Assembly (NCBI GenBank): GCA_019638705.1
Contig: JAHBTI010000002.1
Coordinates: 1 to 64,000, forward strand
Direction of reading: 5' to 3'
From: Bacteroidota bacterium
GTDB lineage: Bacteria; Bacteroidota; Bacteroidia; B-17B0; Aurantibacillaceae
DNA: 64,000 bases
Shown here: one piece after another, positions 45,593 through 54,159 of the stretch
Layout of the letters: every line of letters starts with the position of its first letter
How positions within the stretch are numbered: position 1 is the stretch's first letter
Program-made: the position numbers and the translations under genes
The notes under the pieces: generated by a model
What the model was told of the DNA's origin: nothing
Databases searched by the model: none
The model's input: only the letters and a program-made list of their open reading frames with translations

Positions 45593-45704
45593 TGTGGCGG
45601 TAAAGGTAAGGAAACGCCTTCAGAATGATTGATAGAATTGGTGAGACTTACAGCAGAAATGAAAAAGGGCGGAAAGCTGATTTTTCAGACTCTTACTTTA
45701 AAAG

Positions 45705-45776
45705 CAGCTCCGGCAGGAATCGAACCTGCATCAAAAGTTTAGGAAACTTCTATTCTATCCATTGAACTACGGAGCC
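45705..45776 (-). tRNA. tRNA-Arg (anticodon CCT)
   Basis: A 72-base cloverleaf on the minus strand: acceptor GGCTCCG / CGGAGCT (a G-T pair at position 1-72), anticodon stem GAAGT/ACTTT with loop TTCCTAA (anticodon CCT, reads AGG), T arm with GGTTCGATTCC, discriminator G, no encoded CCA. Confidence 0.92.
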
Positions 45777-45792
45777 TATTTTTTTGGAAGCG

Positions 45793-45800
45793 CAAAAGTA
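45793..45800 (-). promoter_or_regulatory. Promoter -7 element (TACTTTTG) of tRNA-Arg
   Basis: TAnnTTTG on the minus strand 16 bases before the mature tRNA 5' end, in the 28-base gap to the large upstream gene. Confidence 0.55.
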
Positions 45801-45804
45801 AGAA

Positions 45805-48800
45805 CTAATCTTCGTTTTCTTCTTTCTTTTCTTCATCTTCGCCGCTGCTGTACGCACCCATTTGTTTCAGCTTTTCCAAAAACTGTGTGCGTTTGTTTGC
45901 CGAAGTTAATTCAAAACGGTACGAAGCCCCTTTATCTACTTTCAGTTTTTTGTTTTTGGGTTTCAGCTCGCTTAAAGCTTTGTTAAACTCTTTGTTGCTG
46001 CTTACAACCAACATAGTGCCTCTGCCATATACAAAGTAGTACCAAGTATTGGGGTCGGCTTCCAAATAAACATCAATAAAATCGTAGCCGCGCTGTTTGC
46101 GAATTTGAATAACACCGTCCATATAACGGAAAATTTCGTGCTTCATAATGTTGCCAAGCCCCAATTGCCCTTCGGAAATGTAGGCTTTGGCTTTTGGGTT
46201 GTAAATCAGTTTCACATCGTTAAACACTAATGTTTTTTCAAACTCGTCAGGAAATTTTTTATAGCTGCCGTACAGGTTCAGTTCCGACAAGGCACGGTCG
46301 CCACGCTCTTTGCCAAGCAACTCCACAATGCCGTGATTAAATAAATCACCTTCAAACGGCACAGGATTAAGCATACCCATAGACAGTTCAAAATCTTTTG
46401 CCATGCTTTTAAGCAAACCGTTGTCAAAAAAGAAATCTATCATCATCATCAAATTAAAATTTACCTGACTTTTTGCAGGGTTAAACACGGCGTTGCCCAC
46501 CGAAGCTAATTGCACCTGCCCCAAATCGCTGCTGATGTTGTAACGCCCCTCAGAGGTAATCATACAGTTTTCGGTATTTAAACTCACATAATTTCCGGGC
46601 AAACTTCTTTCTTCCAATTTCTCTTTGTTTGAAATTTCGTACAGGTTGGTTTCTTTATCATAGGTCAAAATTCCGCTTGCTTCCTGTATAATGTTTCGGG
46701 TGTTGCGGTTGGCTTGTGCCGAACTTGTTTCCTGCAAGGCATTTCGGTTGGGGCGCGGTGCGGCGGCTTGCGGCGAAATAAACGCAGAATACACTTTGTT
46801 GGAATCGGGGCTGTAATATAAGCCTGTGCCCACCATTACGTTGTTTATATCCTGCGCGCTTGGCGGAATGGGAATTTGAATTTCCTTAGGATTAATTTCG
46901 CCCCTGAATTTTAAATACGATTTGCCTATGCTGTTGCAGGCGTGAACAATTTTTGTACCGCCGTCAAACGTTAAAAACTCCATAGAGGCTTGCAGAAACA
47001 CATTGCCCGCAAACGAAAAATAATCGTTGAATTTGAAATTATCCTGTTCGGGAATTACACCCTCTGAGGTGGTTTGCCCTGTGGCATCGGGCTTAATGGT
47101 TTGAAATTTGATGAGGTAATTTTTTTCGTTTTCATCAACGTATTGGTATTCGCCCGAAGCAAGGTAGCTGCGCCGTCCGTAAATATTGCCTGTTACGCTG
47201 CGTATGCTGTGGTATTTGGTTACGGTGTTTGCCAATATGCGCGCCTCTTTCAGCGTGTCCATTACTGCATCGCGGCGAATAACCACATCGCCGTCTTTCG
47301 GAAAAAAGCGTGCATCGGCTACATCAATGTACGGCACGTTCTGGCATCTGATAATGTATTTGCGTGTATTGTATTTTGCACCGGGGGCATAAAAGCGCAG
47401 GGAGTCTTGCTTCGGGTGTGTGCTTATAAATTCAGGTCCTTCCAAATCCAACCCTTGTTCAGCGGCTTCGGTGTCCATTTTTTTGTTGGCATCACCAAGC
47501 TCAATTTCCTCGGCATCCATATACCACTTAAACCTGTCCATAAAAGCGATGTATTGATTTTTTACAAACGTTACATACGAGCCTTCGCCGTTGCTCACAA
47601 AATCGCCTCTGCGTTCGTCAAAATCAATTTTTGAGTTCATGTTTTTGGTACTGAACGACAAGCCGCTTTCCCCGTCTAAGGCTTTTAAATGAAAGTCGGC
47701 AGTATCGCTGTTCATCTTTCGCTGCAAAAACAAAATTTTTCCTGAAATCAAATCTGCTTTCTCAAAATCCACTTTTCCGTTGCCCGTCAGTTCTTGGTTG
47801 GTTAAATCAAACCGCCCTTTGAACGCGTATTTTTCTTTGTAAGCAGTAAATGCTTTTTTGGTGCTGTGTGCCTGCAACAATTCTTTGTACGGCATAAAAT
47901 GTAAACGTACCGTGTCGCCGTGAGCAACAGGAAATTCGGGTGCGCCGCTTTCTTCCACATCAAAGGTGCTTGCCACGCCGTTGGCACTGTCGGGGAAAAA
48001 AATTAAATCGGGAATTTTAGAACTGCTTACACTGAATTTCATTTCGCCGCCGCCACGCAAACCTTTGTTGCTTAAACGGATTTGGCTGGTGTAATTTCCT
48101 TTGCCGCCGTAAATGGGATAGCCTCCTTCGGGCGTTTGGCGTTTAAAGCCGAGTGAGTAATCTTCCTGCAACACGAGGGTTTCGGTAAAATCGGGAAAAA
48201 TGCCTGCCGATGAAAACGTGCCGCCAAAACGCAAACGCTCGTGGCGGAAGTTATCCAAGCTGTCCATTTTAAACGGGTCAAGTTTAAAATAAAATTTATC
48301 GCGGTTATACACGCCTTTAAATGTTTGCCGTTTATCGTAAAACGCATAACTCTCTTTAAAACTTTGAAACTTGGGAAAGGTGGGTGCATTTTTCCAGCCT
48401 GCTTTGTTTGTGGGAGCATCAATGCGCAATTCGCCGTCCACGTTTTCAATCATGGTTTGCACTTTGCGGTAATTTATGTTGCCGTTTACATCGGGTTGAT
48501 ATGCTTCCACAAAAATGCGAATGGAATCAATGGTGTTCATGCTTACTTTAAACTGCTCGTAGTCAAACGAAAAATCTTTGCCTATAAATTCAAATTTGCC
48601 CGAAGATACCGTGCCGCTGAATTTCATGCCACGGTTTTTTTTCAGCGTAATTTCGCCGTGCTTCGGAAACATAAACACTTTTTGCGTATCGCTGAGCATC
48701 ACATTTTTCACGCCGTGTATGCTGATGTCGTAATTGAGCAAATTCATGGTGGCGTTTGGTTTGCCCGGATTAACGGAGTGCAGCGTAATAATGTCGTAAT

Positions 48801-50394
48801 CGCGTTTGCGTTTGGCATTAAGGTCGTAATTAAACAACCGCTGACGCAGACTAATCACATCTGTTTCGGGACTGTAATTTACCAAGCCGTAAATAGCCAT
48901 TTTAAAAATAATGGGGCGTATGTCCACCGCCATGGCTTTTATAAATTTGGCAAAATCAATTACCGTAAACGAGGTGGTTTTTGCGGCGTTGGCATAATCA
49001 ATCATCTGCCGTACAGGGCTTACATTTTCATTGCCTTTAATGATTTCTAATTTTTGTTTTGTGTAAAAATCAGCCGACTCAAAAAAGGCTTCGCCCTGAA
49101 AATTGTTGGGCAAAAATCCAAACGAAATAATTGGCTCGTCCACTTCCCACTCCAAACGTTCAAAATACATATCGTACTGGTGATACGAATTGGAAAAAGG
49201 CGTTTTCTGCAAGCCGTCATCGCCGCGCATCATGGTTATTAAACGTTTTTCTACGTTGTAATTAAAACTAATGGCGGGGTGATACATGGTATCTTCTTTA
49301 TCAAGAAAAAATTTAATGGTAGCAGGATTTGCCACAATGCGCTCTTTGCCCATGCCAAACGCCTGCGCGGTAATTTCCAAAAACCGTTTTACCTGTTTGG
49401 TTTTGGGGTCTTCGCGGTTAAACACAATGCGCGCAGGGTTTGCCGTTGAACCAAAGCCTGCAAACTTTGCGCCGCGCATACCAAAACCGCCGTCATAATC
49501 CACATCGGGGTAAATATTTTTTACCAACAAACGCTTGCTGTACGAATCAAAACGCGGATAGGTTTTTTCGCCGTTTTCGGTAATAATGCGGTCGCTTAAT
49601 TTGCCTAATTGTGGTTTGTCAAAATATTGTTCGCCTGTAAACACTGCGCTGTCGCTGCTGTAATTGCCTGCTTTGCAATCAATGGTATAGCGTTTTATGG
49701 CGGCATACACGCCATTGTCAAGCCCCACGCGCGACCAACTGACTTTGCCGCCGCGTCCCACAAATTTTCCGGTGGTGGGATAAAACGTGCCTTTGGTGTC
49801 TTCAATGGCAATGCTGTCGCCACGCGGATTTACGCCAATCAAGGTCATTTCGCTGAATTTTACCATTGGAACGGAATCATACATGAAATTGAAAACAGGG
49901 TCGCTGCTGTAATAAGAGTAGGCAGGGCTTTTGAAAAACATATTGTTTTTAAAAATGTTTTCGCTCATTTCAAGAAAATCCTGCAAGCCGCGTGTGGACT
50001 TTACTTTCATGGCTTTGTCCACACACAGTTTCCAGTTTTCAAAATTTTCGTCGCTGTGCTTTGCCACGCAAAAATTAGTAATGGTATTAAAATAACTTAC
50101 AAAAAACGGAAAGGGCTTTAAGCGTTTTTCAAGCATTTGGTTTGCCATTTCCATAGATACTTCTTTGTAGTAACCTGCAATAACGTTGCCTTTCCATGTT
50201 TTTTCCAACTGATTGATGTAATCGGCAGCTTTGTCTTTATCGGCAGAGTTTTCGGCAAAGTACGCGCCCAAGTCTTTTAAAAACTTAAGGGTGTCGGTTG
50301 AAAATTGGTTGATGCGTTGTTGGGCTTTAATGCCTGCCGAACAACATAAAAGCAAGGAAGCAACAAAATAAAAATGAGCGCGTTTACAAAACAT
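45805..50394 (-). CDS. Very large secreted protein conserved in Bacteroidota, function unknown
   Basis: About 1529 residues from the ATG at 50394, with a signal peptide (FCKRAHFYFVASLLLCCSAGIKAQQ). A helical first 150 residues is followed by roughly 1300 residues of beta-rich repeats. These alternate short strands and recurring phrases (GKVSWSRVGLD, GEITLKKNRGMKFSGTVSSGKFEF, GNGKVDFEKADLISGKILF, ASGEYQYVDENEKNYLIKF) that look like a solenoid or repeated LptA/OstA-like strands. The tail is acidic (SGEDEEKKEENED). I do not recognise a characterised family. An upstream in-frame TTG (50418) lies inside the -7 promoter element and is rejected as start. Confidence 0.75.
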   Translation of the reverse strand: MFCKRAHFYFVASLLLCCSAGIKAQQRINQFSTDTLKFLKDLGAYFAENSADKDKAADYINQLEKTWKGNVIAGYYKEVSMEMANQMLEKRLKPFPFFVSYFNTITNFCVAKHSDENFENWKLCVDKAMKVKSTRGLQDFLEMSENIFKNNMFFKSPAYSYYSSDPVFNFMYDSVPMVKFSEMTLIGVNPRGDSIAIEDTKGTFYPTTGKFVGRGGKVSWSRVGLDNGVYAAIKRYTIDCKAGNYSSDSAVFTGEQYFDKPQLGKLSDRIITENGEKTYPRFDSYSKRLLVKNIYPDVDYDGGFGMRGAKFAGFGSTANPARIVFNREDPKTKQVKRFLEITAQAFGMGKERIVANPATIKFFLDKEDTMYHPAISFNYNVEKRLITMMRGDDGLQKTPFSNSYHQYDMYFERLEWEVDEPIISFGFLPNNFQGEAFFESADFYTKQKLEIIKGNENVSPVRQMIDYANAAKTTSFTVIDFAKFIKAMAVDIRPIIFKMAIYGLVNYSPETDVISLRQRLFNYDLNAKRKRDYDIITLHSVNPGKPNATMNLLNYDISIHGVKNVMLSDTQKVFMFPKHGEITLKKNRGMKFSGTVSSGKFEFIGKDFSFDYEQFKVSMNTIDSIRIFVEAYQPDVNGNINYRKVQTMIENVDGELRIDAPTNKAGWKNAPTFPKFQSFKESYAFYDKRQTFKGVYNRDKFYFKLDPFKMDSLDNFRHERLRFGGTFSSAGIFPDFTETLVLQEDYSLGFKRQTPEGGYPIYGGKGNYTSQIRLSNKGLRGGGEMKFSVSSSKIPDLIFFPDSANGVASTFDVEESGAPEFPVAHGDTVRLHFMPYKELLQAHSTKKAFTAYKEKYAFKGRFDLTNQELTGNGKVDFEKADLISGKILFLQRKMNSDTADFHLKALDGESGLSFSTKNMNSKIDFDERRGDFVSNGEGSYVTFVKNQYIAFMDRFKWYMDAEEIELGDANKKMDTEAAEQGLDLEGPEFISTHPKQDSLRFYAPGAKYNTRKYIIRCQNVPYIDVADARFFPKDGDVVIRRDAVMDTLKEARILANTVTKYHSIRSVTGNIYGRRSYLASGEYQYVDENEKNYLIKFQTIKPDATGQTTSEGVIPEQDNFKFNDYFSFAGNVFLQASMEFLTFDGGTKIVHACNSIGKSYLKFRGEINPKEIQIPIPPSAQDINNVMVGTGLYYSPDSNKVYSAFISPQAAAPRPNRNALQETSSAQANRNTRNIIQEASGILTYDKETNLYEISNKEKLEERSLPGNYVSLNTENCMITSEGRYNISSDLGQVQLASVGNAVFNPAKSQVNFNLMMMIDFFFDNGLLKSMAKDFELSMGMLNPVPFEGDLFNHGIVELLGKERGDRALSELNLYGSYKKFPDEFEKTLVFNDVKLIYNPKAKAYISEGQLGLGNIMKHEIFRYMDGVIQIRKQRGYDFIDVYLEADPNTWYYFVYGRGTMLVVSSNKEFNKALSELKPKNKKLKVDKGASYRFELTSANKRTQFLEKLKQMGAYSSGEDEEKKEENED

Positions 50395-50415
50395 AGTTTC
50401 AGTATTTGGAGATAC

Positions 50416-50423
50416 CAAATATA
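50416..50423 (-). promoter_or_regulatory. Promoter -7 element (TATATTTG) of the large secreted protein
   Basis: A perfect TAnnTTTG on the minus strand, 21 bases before the ATG at 50394 and after the trmD stop. The large gene therefore has its own promoter. Confidence 0.55.
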
Positions 50424-50453
50424 AAAATTCAATCAGGAAAGTACCGTTTAAAT

Positions 50454-51128
50454 TTATTCCAATAAATCAGGTCTTCTTTCTTTTGTGCGCTCCACGCTTT
50501 GTTCGTGCCGCCATTTATCAATGTTGGCAGAGTGCCCGCTCATTAAAATATCGGGCACTTTCCAGCCGTTAAATTCCTGCGGACGTGTAAACACAGGCGG
50601 AGCAAGCAAATTATCCTGAAAAGAATCGCTTAACGCAGAGGTTTCGTCATTTAACACACCCGGCAGTAAACGAATAATGGCATCGCTCAACACGGCTGCA
50701 GGCAATTCGCCGCCGCTCAATACATAATCGCCGATAGAAATTTCGCGCGTAATAAAATGCTGGCGCACGCGCTCATCAACGCCTTTGTAATGTCCGCATA
50801 AAATAATGAGGTTTTTTTTTAAAGAAAACTGATTGCATAATTTCTGGTTCAGCAATTCGCCGTCGGGCGACATATAAATTACTTCATCGTATTCGCGCTG
50901 CGCTTTTAATGAATTAATGCACGCCGCAATGGGTTCAATCATCAGCACCATGCCCGCGCCGCCGCCAAAAGCATAATCGTCAATTTGCTTTTGCTTGTTT
51001 GTGGCATAATCGCGCAGGTTAATGAGATTGACTTCCGCCAGTTTATTTTGAGCGGCACGTTTTAAAATGGAATGAGAAAACGCGCTTGTCATCAAATCGG
51101 GAACAGCACTGATAATATCTATACGCAT
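50454..51128 (-). CDS. trmD: tRNA (guanine-N1)-methyltransferase TrmD
   Basis: A SPOUT enzyme that methylates G37 of tRNAs to prevent frameshifting. The 224 residues include [33 protein letters not shown] and the knot motif [17 protein letters not shown]. The C-terminal domain has [42 protein letters not shown]. It is unlinked from the rpsP-rimM-rplS genes that accompany it in many bacteria. Confidence 0.96.
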   Translation of the reverse strand: MRIDIISAVPDLMTSAFSHSILKRAAQNKLAEVNLINLRDYATNKQKQIDDYAFGGGAGMVLMIEPIAACINSLKAQREYDEVIYMSPDGELLNQKLCNQFSLKKNLIILCGHYKGVDERVRQHFITREISIGDYVLSGGELPAAVLSDAIIRLLPGVLNDETSALSDSFQDNLLAPPVFTRPQEFNGWKVPDILMSGHSANIDKWRHEQSVERTKERRPDLLE

Positions 51129-51135
51129 AGCGGGG

Positions 51136-51143
51136 CAAAGATA
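51136..51143 (-). promoter_or_regulatory. Promoter -7 element (TATCTTTG) of trmD
   Basis: TAnnTTTG on the minus strand, 7 bases before the trmD ATG, implying a very short leader. Confidence 0.5.
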
Positions 51144-51176
51144 GATTTATTGGGGAAATGGCAGTTTCTAAAAAAC

Positions 51177-51199
51177 ACCCGAACAGGTTTTGTTCGGGT
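51177..51199. repeat. CCCGAACA hairpin upstream of the collagen-like gene
   Basis: ACCCGAACA-GGTTT-TGTTCGGGT, a perfect 9-bp stem in the divergent spacer. Nearly the same hairpin is the terminator downstream of the gene (51911-51939). Confidence 0.75.
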
Positions 51200-51220
51200 A
51201 TTTTATTTGCACTAATTTTG
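51189..51220 (+). promoter_or_regulatory. Promoter of the collagen-like lipoprotein gene
   Basis: TTTG (51189-51192) and TAATTTTG (51213-51220), spacer 20 bases, 25 bases before the ATG. The -33 element lies inside the CCCGAACA hairpin. Confidence 0.55.
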
Positions 51221-51245
51221 GGCAAATCTTTAATAATTAAAAACA

Positions 51246-51869
51246 ATGAAAAGAATGGCAAAACATTTAATCATGGCTATCACAGGGGTAGTGTTAGTAA
51301 TGGGCTTATCTCTTTCTTCATGTAAGAAAGGCGACACGGGACCTCAAGGACCTGCGGGCAAAGACGGAATTAACGGAACAGACGGCAAGGACGGGAAAGA
51401 TGGAACAAATGGCGCGAACGGTACTAATGGCACAAACGGTACTAATGGTACAGACGGCACTAATGGTGCAAACGGCATGGACGGAAATGCAAATGTTACA
51501 TCTGGAACTGTAACTATTTCTAACTGGACTCAGATAAACAATAGTCGCTATTCTGCAACGATAATAGATGAGAGTATTACAGAAGATATTGTAAATAATG
51601 GTGTTGTAATTGTTTATCTATTAGAAGACGGTTTAAGTGCAAATCTGCCTGTCACGCTGTCTCCGGGAACAGCAAACTCTACGGTTATTTTTTTTACTTA
51701 TAGTGTAGAGCAACTTGATATAAGAGTATGGGACAGATATATAGACCCGGGAACTTTAACTTTTCGCGTAGTAAAAATTGCAGGCTCATATTTAAAAGCT
51801 AATCCAAATATAGATTGGACAGATTACAGCCAAGTGGAAAAAGTAATTAACGCAAACGTTGCACAATAA
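51246..51869 (+). CDS. Collagen-like lipoprotein
   Basis: 207 residues. A lipoprotein signal peptide ends at LSSC (Cys26), so the protein is probably membrane-anchored and possibly surface-exposed. Residues 29-82 are 18 uninterrupted Gly-X-Y triplets rich in GTN, GTD and GKD. The only prolines are early, in GPQ and GPA. A unique C-terminal domain of about 125 residues follows (TVTISNWTQINNSRYSATII..QVEKVINANVAQ), possibly a trimerising head. The triplet DNA is a tandem repeat prone to length change. An ATG at 51255 is an alternative start. Confidence 0.88.
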   Translation: MKRMAKHLIMAITGVVLVMGLSLSSCKKGDTGPQGPAGKDGINGTDGKDGKDGTNGANGTNGTNGTNGTDGTNGANGMDGNANVTSGTVTISNWTQINNSRYSATIIDESITEDIVNNGVVIVYLLEDGLSANLPVTLSPGTANSTVIFFTYSVEQLDIRVWDRYIDPGTLTFRVVKIAGSYLKANPNIDWTDYSQVEKVINANVAQ

Positions 51870-51901
51870 GATTTGACAACTTTCAAAAAGTTGTCAAATC
51901 T
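51869..51901. repeat. Perfect 15-bp inverted repeat after the collagen-like gene
   Basis: AGATTTGACAACTTT and AAAGTTGTCAAATCT with a 3-base loop, starting at the last base of the stop codon. It lacks a T run. It lies immediately before a conventional terminator. Confidence 0.8.
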
Positions 51902-51907
51902 GTAAAC

Positions 51908-51943
51908 AAAAAATCCCGAACAAGTTTTGTTCGGGATTTTTTT
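51908..51943. terminator. Rho-independent terminator, collagen-like gene
   Basis: AAATCCCGAACA-AGTTT-TGTTCGGGATTTTTTT, with A and T runs on both sides. It probably also serves the convergent DPP III gene. Confidence 0.85.
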
Positions 51944-51976
51944 ATTCTTTGTGTTTCTGTGCCTCCGTGTCAAAAA

Positions 51977-54058
51977 TCAATTATACGCAGGCAACAAACT
52001 ATACTCCTTTCCGTATTCCAACATCTGCGTTTTAAAATCTTCGGGATATTCAATGTTTACATTGGTAATTTTTCCGTTTTCAATCACAGGCACTAATTTA
52101 GGTTGAATGAAACCTGCATACGGCGCAATATTTAATTTCGCATAACGCTCTAACACTTCTTTGTGCAAGGCTTGGTCAATTTTTACGCCGTAGTTTTCAA
52201 TCAAATTATGTCCTGCTTTGTAATCGCCTTGCGATTTAATGCGTTGAATTTCGCGCAACAACTCACCAAACAACGCGCGAAGTTTGTTATAATCGTTCAC
52301 CACATAAAAGGTTTTTCCGTTTTCCGATTTCTTTTCAATCACGTTGTCTTTCGCGCCTTTTTCAAACGCCCAGGCAGCAATCATTTTGCGGTTGCGCATG
52401 TGTGCTTCTTCAATGTCTTTGCCCAATTTAATGCGTGAAAGTTGCACAATCAAACCTTTGGTAATGTATTCGTCATAAGCCGATTTGCCGTAATCTAAAG
52501 ACGGCATTACGCCCAAGTCCACCAATTTCGGGTCAAGCAAATAATACAGTGCCACCAAATCCGCGCGACCTTCTTCCAAAGCAGATGCGTAATTTTTCAG
52601 GGTTTCATGAGGTTGCCCGATGCCTTTTTCAATTTGTCCGCTCGCGTGTCCGATTACTTCGTGCATATCGGTATGCAATTTATCAGCGAGTGAAGCGTAA
52701 TTTTTTACGCGCGTTTTTATTTCATCGTTATAATAAAATTCGTCCACCGAACTGCCGCCCGATGCTTGGTCGTATGCTTCCACAATGTTGCCGAGATTTA
52801 CGGATTTGCTTCCGTGCGTTTCGCGTATCCATTCGTTGTTCGGAAGATTTATTCCGATTGGCGTGCTTGGCGCAGAACCGCCACTTTCTATAACGGCATT
52901 AATCACTTTTGCCGAAATGCCTTTTACATTTTGTTTTTTATGTTGAGGTAAAATCGGTGAATTGTCTTCAAACCATTGCGCATTTTCGCCGATGGTTGCA
53001 ATGCGTTTGCTTGCTTCAAAATCTTTCACCGAAACAACCGATTCAAACGAACCTTTTTTTCCGAGCGGGTCATCATACACTTCAATGTAGCCGTTTACCA
53101 CGTCAATCGCGCTTTCGGTGTCTTTTACCCAAGCAATGTTGTAGGTGTCAAAATCAACCAAGCTGCCTGTTTGATAAAATTTAATCAATGCCTGCAACGC
53201 TGCTTTTTGATTTTCGTTTTCGGCAACCGTTACGGCTTTTTCTAACCAATACACAATTTTCTCAACAGATGCAGAATACATTCCGCCCACTTTCCAAACT
53301 TTCTCCACCAATTTTCCGTTTTCTTTTGTGAGCTTGCTGTTTAAGCCGTACATAGGATTTTGATTGGTGTTGGCGGCTTTGGCTTGCGCAGCATAAAAAT
53401 CCATAGCTTCTTTTTGTGTAACACCTTCATAAAAATTAACCGCCGATGATTTTACCAAATCTTGTTTTGAGTCAAGGCTTACTTTTTTGGCTGCAATTTT
53501 TTCGTCAAAAATTAAAGGCGTAATAAAATTGATAAAGTCGGCTTTTGTTTGTCCTGCCTGCAATGGAAGTTTACTGTCATCTACATGCCCCAATACATGG
53601 GTAAAAAACTCCTGTGAACATTCGGGAATAAATTTATCGTTGTTATAATGATGATGAATACCGTTGCTGAACCACACACGTTTGGCGTAAATTTCCAACT
53701 TTTTAAAATCTTCGCTTTGGCTGTCGTGGCTTTCGGTGCTCAAAAGGGCTTCTAAGGTTTTGCGAATAACAAGGTTGTATTTATAATTTTGGTCGTAATA
53801 AATATCGCGCCCGCTCAACGCTGCTTCGTACAGGTAATACAACAATTCTTTTTGTTCCAAACTCAATTGGTCAAAATCTTGCACCTTGTAACGCAACACA
53901 CGCAAGTCGGCAAACTGCTCGGCAACGTATTTAAAGTTGTCTTCGGTTTTCATAACTGTTTCGGCTTTTTGTGAATTTTTGTTTGCCAATTCGTTTTCGT
54001 TTGACTGGCACGCCGCGAGCAACGTTGCAGCAGCAGCTATTTTTAAATAATTCTTCAT
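51977..54058 (-). CDS. Dipeptidyl-peptidase III lipoprotein (M49)
   Basis: A zinc peptidase that removes dipeptides from peptide N termini. The 693 residues contain the M49 zinc motif HEVIGH (466-471) and the third-ligand motif EEGRAD (495-500). A lipobox LAAC (Cys17) after a short hydrophobic stretch shows the protein is exported and lipid-anchored, unlike the cytosolic eukaryotic enzyme. The block NLPNNEWIRETHGSKSVNLGNI is typical of bacterial members. It is convergent with the collagen-like gene. Confidence 0.93.
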   Translation of the reverse strand: MKNYLKIAAAATLLAACQSNENELANKNSQKAETVMKTEDNFKYVAEQFADLRVLRYKVQDFDQLSLEQKELLYYLYEAALSGRDIYYDQNYKYNLVIRKTLEALLSTESHDSQSEDFKKLEIYAKRVWFSNGIHHHYNNDKFIPECSQEFFTHVLGHVDDSKLPLQAGQTKADFINFITPLIFDEKIAAKKVSLDSKQDLVKSSAVNFYEGVTQKEAMDFYAAQAKAANTNQNPMYGLNSKLTKENGKLVEKVWKVGGMYSASVEKIVYWLEKAVTVAENENQKAALQALIKFYQTGSLVDFDTYNIAWVKDTESAIDVVNGYIEVYDDPLGKKGSFESVVSVKDFEASKRIATIGENAQWFEDNSPILPQHKKQNVKGISAKVINAVIESGGSAPSTPIGINLPNNEWIRETHGSKSVNLGNIVEAYDQASGGSSVDEFYYNDEIKTRVKNYASLADKLHTDMHEVIGHASGQIEKGIGQPHETLKNYASALEEGRADLVALYYLLDPKLVDLGVMPSLDYGKSAYDEYITKGLIVQLSRIKLGKDIEEAHMRNRKMIAAWAFEKGAKDNVIEKKSENGKTFYVVNDYNKLRALFGELLREIQRIKSQGDYKAGHNLIENYGVKIDQALHKEVLERYAKLNIAPYAGFIQPKLVPVIENGKITNVNIEYPEDFKTQMLEYGKEYSLLPAYN

Positions 54059-54145
54059 TGTGTAGAAAATTTGATGAGGTGCAAGTTTAGTGTTTTTAAA
54101 TTCTTTTTCACAATTTTTATTCCCTCTTTTTCTTTAGCCTTTCCT

Positions 54146-54153
54146 TATATTTG
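54146..54153 (+). promoter_or_regulatory. Promoter -7 element (TATATTTG) of the T9SS plug gene
   Basis: A perfect TAnnTTTG ending only 6 bases before the ATG at 54160, so the transcript may be leaderless or nearly so. Confidence 0.55.
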
Positions 54154-54159
54154 AAAGCT

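Noticed and set aside
48241..49050. Long open frame (269 codons) on the plus strand
   Set aside because: It is antisense to the large secreted-protein gene, has no recognisable motif or promoter, and its composition (His/Phe/Ala-rich shadow) is explained by the codon use of the true gene. The same holds for 47074-47634.
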